From contig JAIOPA010000339.1 in NCBI GenBank assembly GCA_021414165.1, forward strand, positions 1 through 12,652: DNA of 12,652 nucleotides, written 5' to 3'. Source of the DNA: Candidatus Eiseniibacteriota bacterium (lineage in GTDB: Bacteria; Eisenbacteria; RBG-16-71-46). The position numbers and the translations under genes are program-made. Below are positions 6,487 through 12,652 of the stretch, piece after piece. How positions within the stretch are numbered: position 1 is the first letter of the stretch; every line of letters starts with the position of its first letter. Under the pieces are notes generated by a model that saw only the letters and a list, made by a program, of their open reading frames with translations, was not told where the DNA came from and did not search any database.

Positions 6487-8076
6487 ATGACCTCTCGCAC
6501 CGAGATCCGATGGATGCAGCTGCAGCGCGCGGGCTGGATGTTGTGGGCCGCCGCGTTCGCGTTGCTGCTCGCGCTCACCAGTGTGGTGCCCGCCTTGTAC
6601 GCCCGCGTGCTCGGCCTGACCGGCGACACGCAGCTGGTGGCCGGGCTCGACAACCCGTACATCGTGACGGTCGCGCTGGCCGGGCTCGTGATCCTGTTCT
6701 GCCTTTACACGGTCATCCAGCAGCGCGAGCTGCACAAGGCCGTGTCGGCGCTCACGCAGGAGGAGAGCGATCGTGCCGATGCGAGCACGCGGCTCTCGGA
6801 GCTCACCGCGCTGTTCCAGGTGAGCACCACGCTGCAGCTGCAGCTGCGGAGCGACGTGATCCTGGAGATCATCGTGCGCCGCGTGGTGAGCACGCTCAAG
6901 GCGCAGCAGGCCAGCATCATGATCCTGGATCCCGAGAGCGGCGATCTGGTGACGCGCGCCTCGTATGGGCTCGAGGCCGAGTTCTCGCGCGGTGCGCTCA
7001 AGAAGATCGGCGAAGGTATCGCCGGCTGGGTGGCACTGCGCCGTGAGGCCGTGTCGCTGGGCGAGCAGGCGCCGTCGGGCGAACTGGGCAAGCACTACAA
7101 GGAGAACCGCCGCATCACGTCGGCGCTGTCGCTGCCGCTGGCGATCGGCGAGCGCGTGATCGGTGTGCTCAACGTGAACCGCATCAATCACACCGAGCCG
7201 TTCGGCGAGCATCACCTGGAGGTGCTGCGCGTGTTCGCCGAGCACATCGCCGCGGTGATCGATCGCGCCGAGGTCATGGAGCGCATGGGCCGCCGCGCGC
7301 GTGAGCTCGAGGCCGACAACGAGAAGCTCGCCGACCTGAACCGCATGAAGGACGTGTTCCTGGGCACCGCGAGCCACGAACTCAAGACGCCGCTCACCAG
7401 CGTGATCGCCTACGCCGAGTTGCTCGACGACCACGAGGGCAAGCTGTCGCGCGAGCAGGCCCGCGAGTTCGTGGGCCGCTTGCGCGCCGAAGCGCAGCGC
7501 CTGCTGAGCCTGATCGAGGACATCCTCGACCTGTCGCGGCTCGAGAGCGGCAAGCTGGCGCTGAAGCCGCGCTCGATCGACATCTCCGAGGTCGTGCGTG
7601 GTGCGGTCGAGACCACGCGGCCGCTGGCGCAGAAGTTCGGCGTCACGGTGACCGCCGAGATGGCTCACGACCTGCCGCAGTTGTCGGTGGACGAGGTCAA
7701 GATGCGGCAGGTGATCGTGAACCTGCTCGTGAACGCCGTGAAGTTCAGCCCGCGCGACTCCGCCGTCACGGTGCGCACGGTGCAGGACGGCGCGTGCGTG
7801 CGCTGCGAGGTCCACGACAAGGGCCCGGGCATCGATCCCGACACGGCCACGCACATCTTCGAGTTGTTCGGCCAGAACGTGCCCGAGGACGCCGAGGCGC
7901 GTGGCGGTCTCGGCATCGGCCTGCACCTGGTGAAGCGCATCACCGAGATGCACGGTGGCCATGTGGGCGTGAACAGCCGCGCCGGTGAGGGCTCCACGTT
8001 CTGGGTCCGTCTGCCCGTCGCGCCCGAGTCGCACGCCACGGGTGAACACGACACGGATCACCGCGCCGCCGCCTGA
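6487..8076 (+). CDS. Membrane sensor histidine kinase with GAF domain
   Basis: The 529-residue product has two membrane helices (about 17-40 and 57-77) enclosing a short extracytoplasmic loop, a linker helix (about 78-110), a GAF domain (about 108-262), a coiled segment (263-290), a HisKA domain with the H-box ASHELKTPL (295-303, phospho-acceptor H297), and a HATPase_c domain. ATP-binding motifs are the N-box around N412 and N416, G1 DKGPGID (444-450), F-box IFELFG (457-462) and G2 GGLGIGL (483-489). All appear intact, so it should autophosphorylate. The GAF domain is the likely signal or dimer module, with ligand unknown. The ATG at 6487 has AAGGAG 12 bases upstream, rather far, but the first membrane helix begins just after it. 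No response regulator adjoins it, so it looks like an orphan. A stem-loop follows the stop. Confidence 0.93.
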   Translation: MTSRTEIRWMQLQRAGWMLWAAAFALLLALTSVVPALYARVLGLTGDTQLVAGLDNPYIVTVALAGLVILFCLYTVIQQRELHKAVSALTQEESDRADASTRLSELTALFQVSTTLQLQLRSDVILEIIVRRVVSTLKAQQASIMILDPESGDLVTRASYGLEAEFSRGALKKIGEGIAGWVALRREAVSLGEQAPSGELGKHYKENRRITSALSLPLAIGERVIGVLNVNRINHTEPFGEHHLEVLRVFAEHIAAVIDRAEVMERMGRRARELEADNEKLADLNRMKDVFLGTASHELKTPLTSVIAYAELLDDHEGKLSREQAREFVGRLRAEAQRLLSLIEDILDLSRLESGKLALKPRSIDISEVVRGAVETTRPLAQKFGVTVTAEMAHDLPQLSVDEVKMRQVIVNLLVNAVKFSPRDSAVTVRTVQDGACVRCEVHDKGPGIDPDTATHIFELFGQNVPEDAEARGGLGIGLHLVKRITEMHGGHVGVNSRAGEGSTFWVRLPVAPESHATGEHDTDHRAAA

Positions 8077-8086
8077 TCGCGGGTTC

Positions 8087-8134
8087 CACGAGCCTGCACG
8101 CCCGTCCGGGTCCTCCCGGGCGGGCGTTCTCGTG
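8087..8134 (+). terminator. Strong stem-loop after the histidine kinase
   Basis: The inner arms ACGCCCGTCCGGG (8098-8110) and CCCGGGCGGGCGT (8115-8127) pair over 13 bases with a single G-U wobble around a TCCT loop. The outer arms CACGAG (8087-8092) and CTCGTG (8129-8134) pair as well. It starts 10 bases past the kinase stop. There is no U-tract, so termination may rely on the stem alone or on Rho. Confidence 0.7.
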
Positions 8135-8144
8135 TCTGGTGGTG

Positions 8145-8172
8145 GGAACCCGGCGCGTGGTCGCGACGTTCG
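8145..8172 (+). promoter_or_regulatory. ECF-type promoter candidate before the sigma gene
   Basis: GGAACC (8145-8150), a 16-base spacer and CGTTCG (8167-8172) match the general layout of ECF sigma promoters (a -35 with AAC and a -10 with CGT). It lies about 115 bases before the ECF sigma gene, which suggests autoregulation. The match is by eye only. Confidence 0.4.
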
Positions 8173-8235
8173 ATCGGGCATGCGTCCGCCACGAGGTTCG
8201 CACTCGCGCCGTACCCCGGGCATACTCGCGGCTGC

Positions 8236-8254
8236 ACCGGGCGGCTTGCCCGGT
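8236..8254 (+). promoter_or_regulatory. Leader hairpin upstream of the sigma gene
   Basis: ACCGGGC (8236-8242) and GCCCGGT (8248-8254) form a perfect 7-bp stem with a GGCTT loop, ending 33 bases before the ATG at 8288. It would lie in the untranslated leader if the promoter at 8145-8172 is used. A role in translation or attenuation is inference. Confidence 0.35.
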
Positions 8255-8287
8255 CCGCGATCCTGCCCTGGAGCACCCGCCACTCGC

Positions 8288-8920
8288 ATGGCCGATTCCC
8301 CTTCACAGCCGCCGGACTCGTCCGTAGCGGGGGAAGTGACCCCCAACCGAGTCTCGGCCGTGGCCACGCCCGACCGGGCGTTGCTCGAGCGCGTCCGCTT
8401 GCGCGATCCCGAGGCCCTGGGGGCGTTCTACGACCGCTACCTCGACCTCGTGTTCGGCCTCGCCTGGCGGTTGCTCGGCGACCGCACGCGCGCCGAGGAC
8501 GCGGCGTCGGAGGTGTTCCTCAAGGTGCATCGGGCAGCCGACCGCCTCGATCCGGAGCGCGATCCCGCGCCGTGGCTCACCACGATCACCACCAATGTGT
8601 GCCGCGATGTCTGGCGCTCGGGCGCGTATCGCATGAGCCGCCGCGCGGCGGACATCGATGACCCGGTGCAGGCCGCCTCGCTGTCGACCGGACGCAACGA
8701 CCCCGAGGACGACTCACTTGCGCGGGAGCGCGAACGGCTCGTGCAGCAGGCGCTCGCGGAGTTGCCTGAACCGCTGCGGACCGCCATCGTGTTGCATGAC
8801 TATCAGGGCCTCGACCACCGGCAGGTGGCCGAGGTGATGCACATCGCCCATGACGCGGCACGCAAACGCTACTCGCGTGCGCTCGCGTTGCTGGCCGAAG
8901 CGTTGAAGGGACGCCTGTGA
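8288..8920 (+). CDS. ECF RNA polymerase sigma factor
   Basis: The 210-residue product has the two-domain layout of sigma-70 ECF factors. Region 2 (about 44-112) contains FYDRYLDLVFGLAWRLLGD and AEDAASEVFLKVHR (core binding and -10 recognition). Region 4 (about 145-205) contains LAELPEPLRTAIVLHDYQGL and a helix-turn-helix. The recognition helix reads AHDAARKRYSRAL where most ECFs have a GTVKSRL-type sequence. The ATG at 8288 begins a roughly 25-residue variable lead before the domain. GGAG at 8270-8273 is rather far (14 bases), and longer in-frame readings upstream look non-coding. The stop overlaps the start of the FecR-like gene by 4 bases (GTGA), the classic sigma/anti-sigma arrangement. 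It probably responds to a signal passed by that membrane protein. Confidence 0.93.
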   Translation: MADSPSQPPDSSVAGEVTPNRVSAVATPDRALLERVRLRDPEALGAFYDRYLDLVFGLAWRLLGDRTRAEDAASEVFLKVHRAADRLDPERDPAPWLTTITTNVCRDVWRSGAYRMSRRAADIDDPVQAASLSTGRNDPEDDSLARERERLVQQALAELPEPLRTAIVLHDYQGLDHRQVAEVMHIAHDAARKRYSRALALLAEALKGRL

Positions 8921-9738
8921 ACCCGAACGGACCCGACGAACCGATCTCGAACGACGAACGCCGCGTGAGCGATGCGGTGCGTGGGCTGTCCTCGCCCACG
9001 CCCGATCCGGCGTTCCGCGCGCGGCTGCGCGAGCAGTTCGTGTCGGGTCAGTTCGAGCGTCCGGCGATCGTGCGCCTGCCGTGGTTCCGGCGGCCGGCGG
9101 TGTGGGGACCGGCATTGGCCGCCGCGGCCGCACTCGTGGTCACGTTCCTGAATCGCGGACCCGATTGGCAGGTGCTGGCCACGAGTGGCGAGGGCCGCGT
9201 GGTGGTGGCGGGGCGCGCATTCGACGCGGCCGATCGCGCCGGCATCGGTGCCGCCATTGCACGCGGTGGCGAGGTGGCCATCGAGGGTCCGGTCACGCTG
9301 GACCTGGTCGCACGTGGCAGCGTCGCAGTGGCGTTGGCGCCCGACACGCGCATGCAGCTTCCGGCGGCACCCGCGCGCTGGTGGTCCCGTCACGCGGTGG
9401 CCACGGTCATGGACGGCAACGTGTACTTCAGCACCGGCCGCGACTTCCATGGCGCGACACTCGATGTGCTCACCGAGAACGTGGCCGCGCGTTGTGTGGG
9501 GACGTCGTTCGCGGTGTTGCGTTCGGATCTGCTCGGCACCTGCGTGTGTGTCATGGAGGGCCAGGTCAACGTGGCCAAGCGCGAGTCCGGCGCAGGGACC
9601 GGTATCCAGGTGCCCTCGGGCATGCGGCGCTTCATCAATCCGCAGGGTGGCGAGACGACGCGGCCGATCCTCGAGGACTCGGCGCATCATCTGCACCGTC
9701 AGCTGTCGGACGTCGGCAAGGAACTCGGGCGCGAGTAG
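8917..9738 (+). CDS. FecR-like membrane protein, probable anti-sigma factor
   Basis: The 273-residue product has an N-terminal cytoplasmic part (1-60), one membrane segment (about 62-78) and an outside C-terminal part carrying a FecR-like core. LDVLTENVAARCVGTSFAVL (182-201) and VCVMEGQVNVAK (210-221) match the FecR pattern of a variant GT-F-V strand followed by EG-V-V. The N-terminal part has no zinc-binding HxxxCxxC motif, so this is not a ZAS anti-sigma. Three cysteines (193, 209, 211) sit in the FecR core, on the face expected outside the membrane. No TonB-dependent receptor is nearby. The GTG start overlaps the sigma stop and has GAAGGGA 5 bases upstream (8905-8911). Anti-sigma function is inferred from the family and the overlap. 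Confidence 0.8.
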   Translation: MNPNGPDEPISNDERRVSDAVRGLSSPTPDPAFRARLREQFVSGQFERPAIVRLPWFRRPAVWGPALAAAAALVVTFLNRGPDWQVLATSGEGRVVVAGRAFDAADRAGIGAAIARGGEVAIEGPVTLDLVARGSVAVALAPDTRMQLPAAPARWWSRHAVATVMDGNVYFSTGRDFHGATLDVLTENVAARCVGTSFAVLRSDLLGTCVCVMEGQVNVAKRESGAGTGIQVPSGMRRFINPQGGETTRPILEDSAHHLHRQLSDVGKELGRE

Positions 9739-9753
9739 CGCGGTGCCGAGGCG

Positions 9754-11124
9754 TCAGGCCGCGTTGGCCGAGTCGCCGGGCCACTGATCGCGCGGCAGAG
9801 CCTGCGCGATGCGACGGCCCTCGGGCAGCGGCAACACCTCGCGCGCCCGCACCGGCAGCACGCGGCCGCGCTCATCGGCCAGGTACTCGATCCACGCACG
9901 CTCCGGCTGACCGGCGATGGGCGCCAAGGTGCGCGCCAGCGTGTCATCGTCGAGTTCCACGACCTGGCCCGGCGGATACAGGCCCACCGCCTCCACGAAC
10001 GCGCCCGGCAACGCCGGATGCCACGCATCGCGGAGCGGCCCCAGCACACGCGCCAGCGCACCACACGGCGACAAGCGTTCGCGGTGCGGTCCGCCCTGCG
10101 CGAGCATGGTCACGTAGGCATCGGCGATGCCCACCAACTGCGACTGCAGCGTGGGGGCCGTACCGCCCAGACCCCCATGCGGCGTGTGATGCTCGAGCGC
10201 GGCGCGCATGGCCGCGAGTGAGCGATGGTTGAACGTGGTCGCCCACGCCAACCGGCGCACACCTTCGCGCGTGTGCGACGCGGGCGCCATGCGATCCTCG
10301 TTCGGGGCGTTGGCACCCCAGCTCTGACCGGCATCGTGCAGCAGACCGGCAATGGCCACGCCCGCCAGATCGCGGCGCGGTAGCCCCAGCGCGGCACCGG
10401 TCGCCACCGCGGCCAGCGCGGTGTGCGCGGCATGCGCGCCCTGCGATTCGTCGGGCGTGATGGCGGTGAGTGCGGCCACCACGCTCTCGCCCTCGAGCAA
10501 TGCATCGATCCAGGGTGCTGCAAGCCGCTCCAGATGACGCAGCTCCACGCCCTGCTCGAGTGCATCGCCCGTGAACAAGGCCTCGGCCACCGCATGGAAC
10601 GCGCCCCATGCCTCACGTGACGACCCGAGCGCACTGGGCATGGTGGTGGCCTGCTGCACCACCTCGCGCACCCGCACGGCCTCGCCCTGCGCCACGACGC
10701 GCACATGCAGCACGCCCACGCCCGATGCGGCCTGTACGAGTTCGTGCCCCTTGTAGCGCTCGCTCTGCAGGAAGAACTCCATGAAGCGGCGCAGCTCGGC
10801 CAGATCGATGCCGCTCGTGAACTCGAGCCCGGCGATGCCGCGGCCATCGAGTTCCTGCACGAGCTGCTCGAGCGAGCGCTGCATGTGCGGGCGCACGGGC
10901 AGGCGCACGTCGTCCAGATACACGTCGCCGTCGCGCGATTCGAGCCGCGCATGACCGTTCTGCTGCAGCACGGGCGTCAGGATCGCCACGAACGTCTCGA
11001 GCGGCTGTGCGAAGCCCGGGTGCTGCGCGGAGTACGCGCGGCCGGCGCGCAACAGCGCCACGAAGCGCGTGGCCACCTGCAGGCCCTGCTCGGTCAGCAG
11101 CATCTCGTCGCGCGGATCGCTCAT
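9754..11124 (-). CDS. HD-GYP-like protein with degenerate catalytic motifs
   Basis: The 456-residue product has an N-terminal module (about 10-125, including HARLESRDGDVYLDD and GIAGLEFTSGIDLAEL), a linker, and an HD-type domain (about 225-370). Visible HD residues are H231/H234, HD at 263-264, H284, HH at 312-313 and D335 in GIADAY. The Lys normally following HD (HDxxK) is Gln267, and the GYP motif is absent (HHTPHGGLGG). The tail GLYPPGQVVEL (381-391) is typical of HD-GYP proteins. HD-GYP enzymes hydrolyse cyclic di-GMP; whether this one does is doubtful. The ATG at 11124 overlaps the stop of the HEAT gene (ATGA) and has GGGAG 5 bases upstream (11130-11134), rejecting a longer Arg-rich reading. 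It converges on the FecR-like gene with a 15-base gap. Confidence 0.82.
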   Translation of the reverse strand: MSDPRDEMLLTEQGLQVATRFVALLRAGRAYSAQHPGFAQPLETFVAILTPVLQQNGHARLESRDGDVYLDDVRLPVRPHMQRSLEQLVQELDGRGIAGLEFTSGIDLAELRRFMEFFLQSERYKGHELVQAASGVGVLHVRVVAQGEAVRVREVVQQATTMPSALGSSREAWGAFHAVAEALFTGDALEQGVELRHLERLAAPWIDALLEGESVVAALTAITPDESQGAHAAHTALAAVATGAALGLPRRDLAGVAIAGLLHDAGQSWGANAPNEDRMAPASHTREGVRRLAWATTFNHRSLAAMRAALEHHTPHGGLGGTAPTLQSQLVGIADAYVTMLAQGGPHRERLSPCGALARVLGPLRDAWHPALPGAFVEAVGLYPPGQVVELDDDTLARTLAPIAGQPERAWIEYLADERGRVLPVRAREVLPLPEGRRIAQALPRDQWPGDSANAA

Positions 11125-12652
11125 GCTCGCTCCCAGTGCGACAGCGCGTCTTCGCACGCCTCGCGCACGGCTTCGCTGCGATGCCGCAGCCCTTGTTCGA
11201 GCACGTTGCGTGCGGCCGCCGAGCCACGACGCGCCAGCGCGCGCGCGGCCGCGGTGCGATCGCTCGTGCGGCGGGCGAACCAACCGCCGTGCCCCAGCAA
11301 CTGCTCGAGCGTGGGCACCACGATGTCGTCATCGAGGTCGGCCAGCGCGCCGATGATGGCGAGCCGCTGTTCCTCGGGCCGTGCCTCGAACTCCTGCGAA
11401 CGCACGCGCGACAGCAAGGCGTCGGCCACGCGGTTATCGGGTTCGCGCGTGAGCATGGTGAGTGCCGCGGCCAACGTGCGCGCATCGCCCAGGTCGAGCA
11501 TCTGCAGGAGCACGGTGTTGCGCAGGTGTGCGGGCGCTTGCCCCAGTGCATGGATCGCGGCGCGGCGCACGCGCGTGTCCACGTGGCGCGTGGCGGCCGC
11601 CAGGTGCGGCACCACGTCGATGCCGCCGATCTGCCCGAGCACGAACACGATGTTGCGCACCACATGCCAGCGCGTGTCCTGCAGCCAGCGGCCGAGTGGT
11701 GCGGGATCATCGGCGAACGCATAGGCCAGCGCGGTGGTGGCGCCGGCGCGCACGCGGGCCTTGCCCGATGCGGCCAGGATGGCGATGAGCAGCGGCAGCG
11801 CGGGCGTGCCCACATGCACGAGGAACGCGAACATGCGCGACTGCTCGCGCGGTTCGGCCTCGTCCAGATGTTCCACGATCGCGGTGGCATCGACCGAGCG
11901 GAAGGCGTGCGACAATGCCTCGGCCGACAGCTGTGCGCGCGGATCGGCCAGCGTGAGGGTCTCGTAGGCGGTCTCGGCCTCGCGCCAATCGCTGCGCTGC
12001 ACACAGGTGGCGAGCCACGTCACACACGCGGCGGCCAACGCCTCCTGCGTCTCGGGGCGTGGGTCATCGCGCAGCACACGCTCGATGTGCGCGACCGCGG
12101 CCTGCTCGAACGACGGCTCGTGCTCGCGCTGCCACTGCGCGTGGAATGCTTCGCGTGCGGCATCGGAGCCGGGCTTCATCTCGGTCCAGATGCGGCGCAG
12201 CTCGTTCGCGGGCGCCTGTGTGCTGGGCCAGTCCTGCACGTGCGGCGAGCGGCTGGCCTGCTGCGTCTGCTGCAGCACGTTCCGGCGCACCGGGTTCGAT
12301 TCCTCGGTGGTGAGCTGCAGGTGCGGCGTCTCGGCGCCCCACAGCAGCGTGACCACGTCCTCGTGCGTCGCACTCGCCGGTGCGGCGGTGAGCAGTGCGG
12401 TGAGCAGTGCGCTCGCCTCGCGTTCGTCGAGTCCGCGTTCGAACGAGATCGACCGGATGCCGTCGCGGTGCAGGATCCACGGCAGCTCCCGGCGCAGCGA
12501 ACCTTCCTGTGCCGAGGAGTTGGCGTGCTCGGCCACGAACACCGGCTCGTCCTCGAGCACGATCGAGCGCGGCGTGATCTCCAGCCGGAACGGCGCGTGG
12601 TCCTGGACCAGCAGCACGAGTTCGGCGATCAGTCGGCGGCGTAGAGCCGCGG
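11121..12652 (-). CDS. HEAT-repeat protein (partial, start beyond the window)
   Basis: The frame is open from the right edge to the stop at 11121, so at least 509 residues are visible and the true start lies outside. The visible N-terminal part (about 12393-12590) contains FRLEITPRSIVLEDEPVF and GIRSISFERGLDEREAS, homologous in pattern to the N-terminal module of the following HD-like protein. A variable charged middle follows. The C-terminal half (about 11121-11855) shows repeated helix pairs typical of HEAT repeats, such as WHVVRNIVFVLGQIGG, VRRAAIHALGQ and VREACEDALSHW. HEAT repeats usually form a scaffold for protein binding, and no enzyme motif is visible. No signal peptide can be judged because the start is missing. 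The stop overlaps the HD-like start by 4 bases, so the two proteins are probably made together and may interact. Confidence 0.85.
   Translation of the reverse strand, partial: AALRRRLIAELVLLVQDHAPFRLEITPRSIVLEDEPVFVAEHANSSAQEGSLRRELPWILHRDGIRSISFERGLDEREASALLTALLTAAPASATHEDVVTLLWGAETPHLQLTTEESNPVRRNVLQQTQQASRSPHVQDWPSTQAPANELRRIWTEMKPGSDAAREAFHAQWQREHEPSFEQAAVAHIERVLRDDPRPETQEALAAACVTWLATCVQRSDWREAETAYETLTLADPRAQLSAEALSHAFRSVDATAIVEHLDEAEPREQSRMFAFLVHVGTPALPLLIAILAASGKARVRAGATTALAYAFADDPAPLGRWLQDTRWHVVRNIVFVLGQIGGIDVVPHLAAATRHVDTRVRRAAIHALGQAPAHLRNTVLLQMLDLGDARTLAAALTMLTREPDNRVADALLSRVRSQEFEARPEEQRLAIIGALADLDDDIVVPTLEQLLGHGGWFARRTSDRTAAARALARRGSAAARNVLEQGLRHRSEAVREACEDALSHWERA

Noticed and set aside
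6358..8367. Long minus-strand open frame opposite the histidine kinase
   Set aside because: Its composition (His/Arg/Gln/Ala-rich) is that of an antisense shadow, while the plus strand has complete kinase motifs.
9729..9741. GCGC-gagta-GCGC as a shared terminator between the convergent genes
   Set aside because: The stem is only 4 bp, which is expected by chance in such GC-rich DNA.
11007..12644. Long plus-strand open frame opposite the HEAT gene
   Set aside because: It has low-complexity Arg/Gly/His composition and no recognisable fold. The minus frame has HEAT repeats.
1..12652. Search for tRNA, rRNA, CRISPR arrays, insertion sequences, integrases or phage genes
   Set aside because: No direct repeat array, cloverleaf, transposase or integrase motif was seen on either strand.

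Overview
The window is very GC-rich bacterial chromosomal DNA with tightly packed genes, mostly joined by 4-base ATGA or GTGA stop/start overlaps. The gene styles present (a PF16949-like ABC-2 permease, an ECF sigma factor with a FecR-like partner, a GAF histidine kinase, and an HD-GYP-like protein beside a HEAT-repeat protein) suggest a member of Gemmatimonadota or a similar high-GC environmental phylum. This is an inference from protein character only. No rRNA, tRNA, CRISPR array, insertion sequence or phage gene is visible.

Layout. (1) Positions 70-905, minus strand: a two-gene unit, a pseudo-receiver (905 to 507) followed by a CoA-binding-fold protein (510 to 70), with a perfect dyad upstream and a stem-loop downstream. 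(2) Positions 1045-6294, minus strand: a four-gene chain in which each stop overlaps the next start by 4 bases: a GT-C-like polytopic membrane protein, a cytoplasmic esterase, an ABC ATPase and an ABC-2 permease. It ends in a stem-loop. The ATPase appears to lack about 35-40 residues between its Q-loop and its signature motif. (3) A divergent regulatory gap (6295-6486). (4) Positions 6487-8076, plus strand: a two-TM GAF histidine kinase with no cognate regulator in view, closed by a strong stem-loop. (5) Positions 8288-9738, plus strand: an ECF sigma factor overlapping a FecR-like membrane anti-sigma candidate, preceded by an ECF-type promoter candidate and a leader hairpin. (6) Positions 9754 to the right edge, minus strand: a HEAT-repeat protein (start beyond the edge) overlapping a degenerate HD-GYP-like protein. 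The two share a homologous N-terminal module.

The genes form three sensing or regulatory groups and one envelope/transport-like operon. The points most worth a second look are the internally shortened ABC ATPase inside an otherwise intact coupled operon, the shared N-terminal module in the HEAT/HD pair, and the pseudo-receiver coupled to a CoA-binding protein. No defence, biosynthetic or mobile system could be supported.
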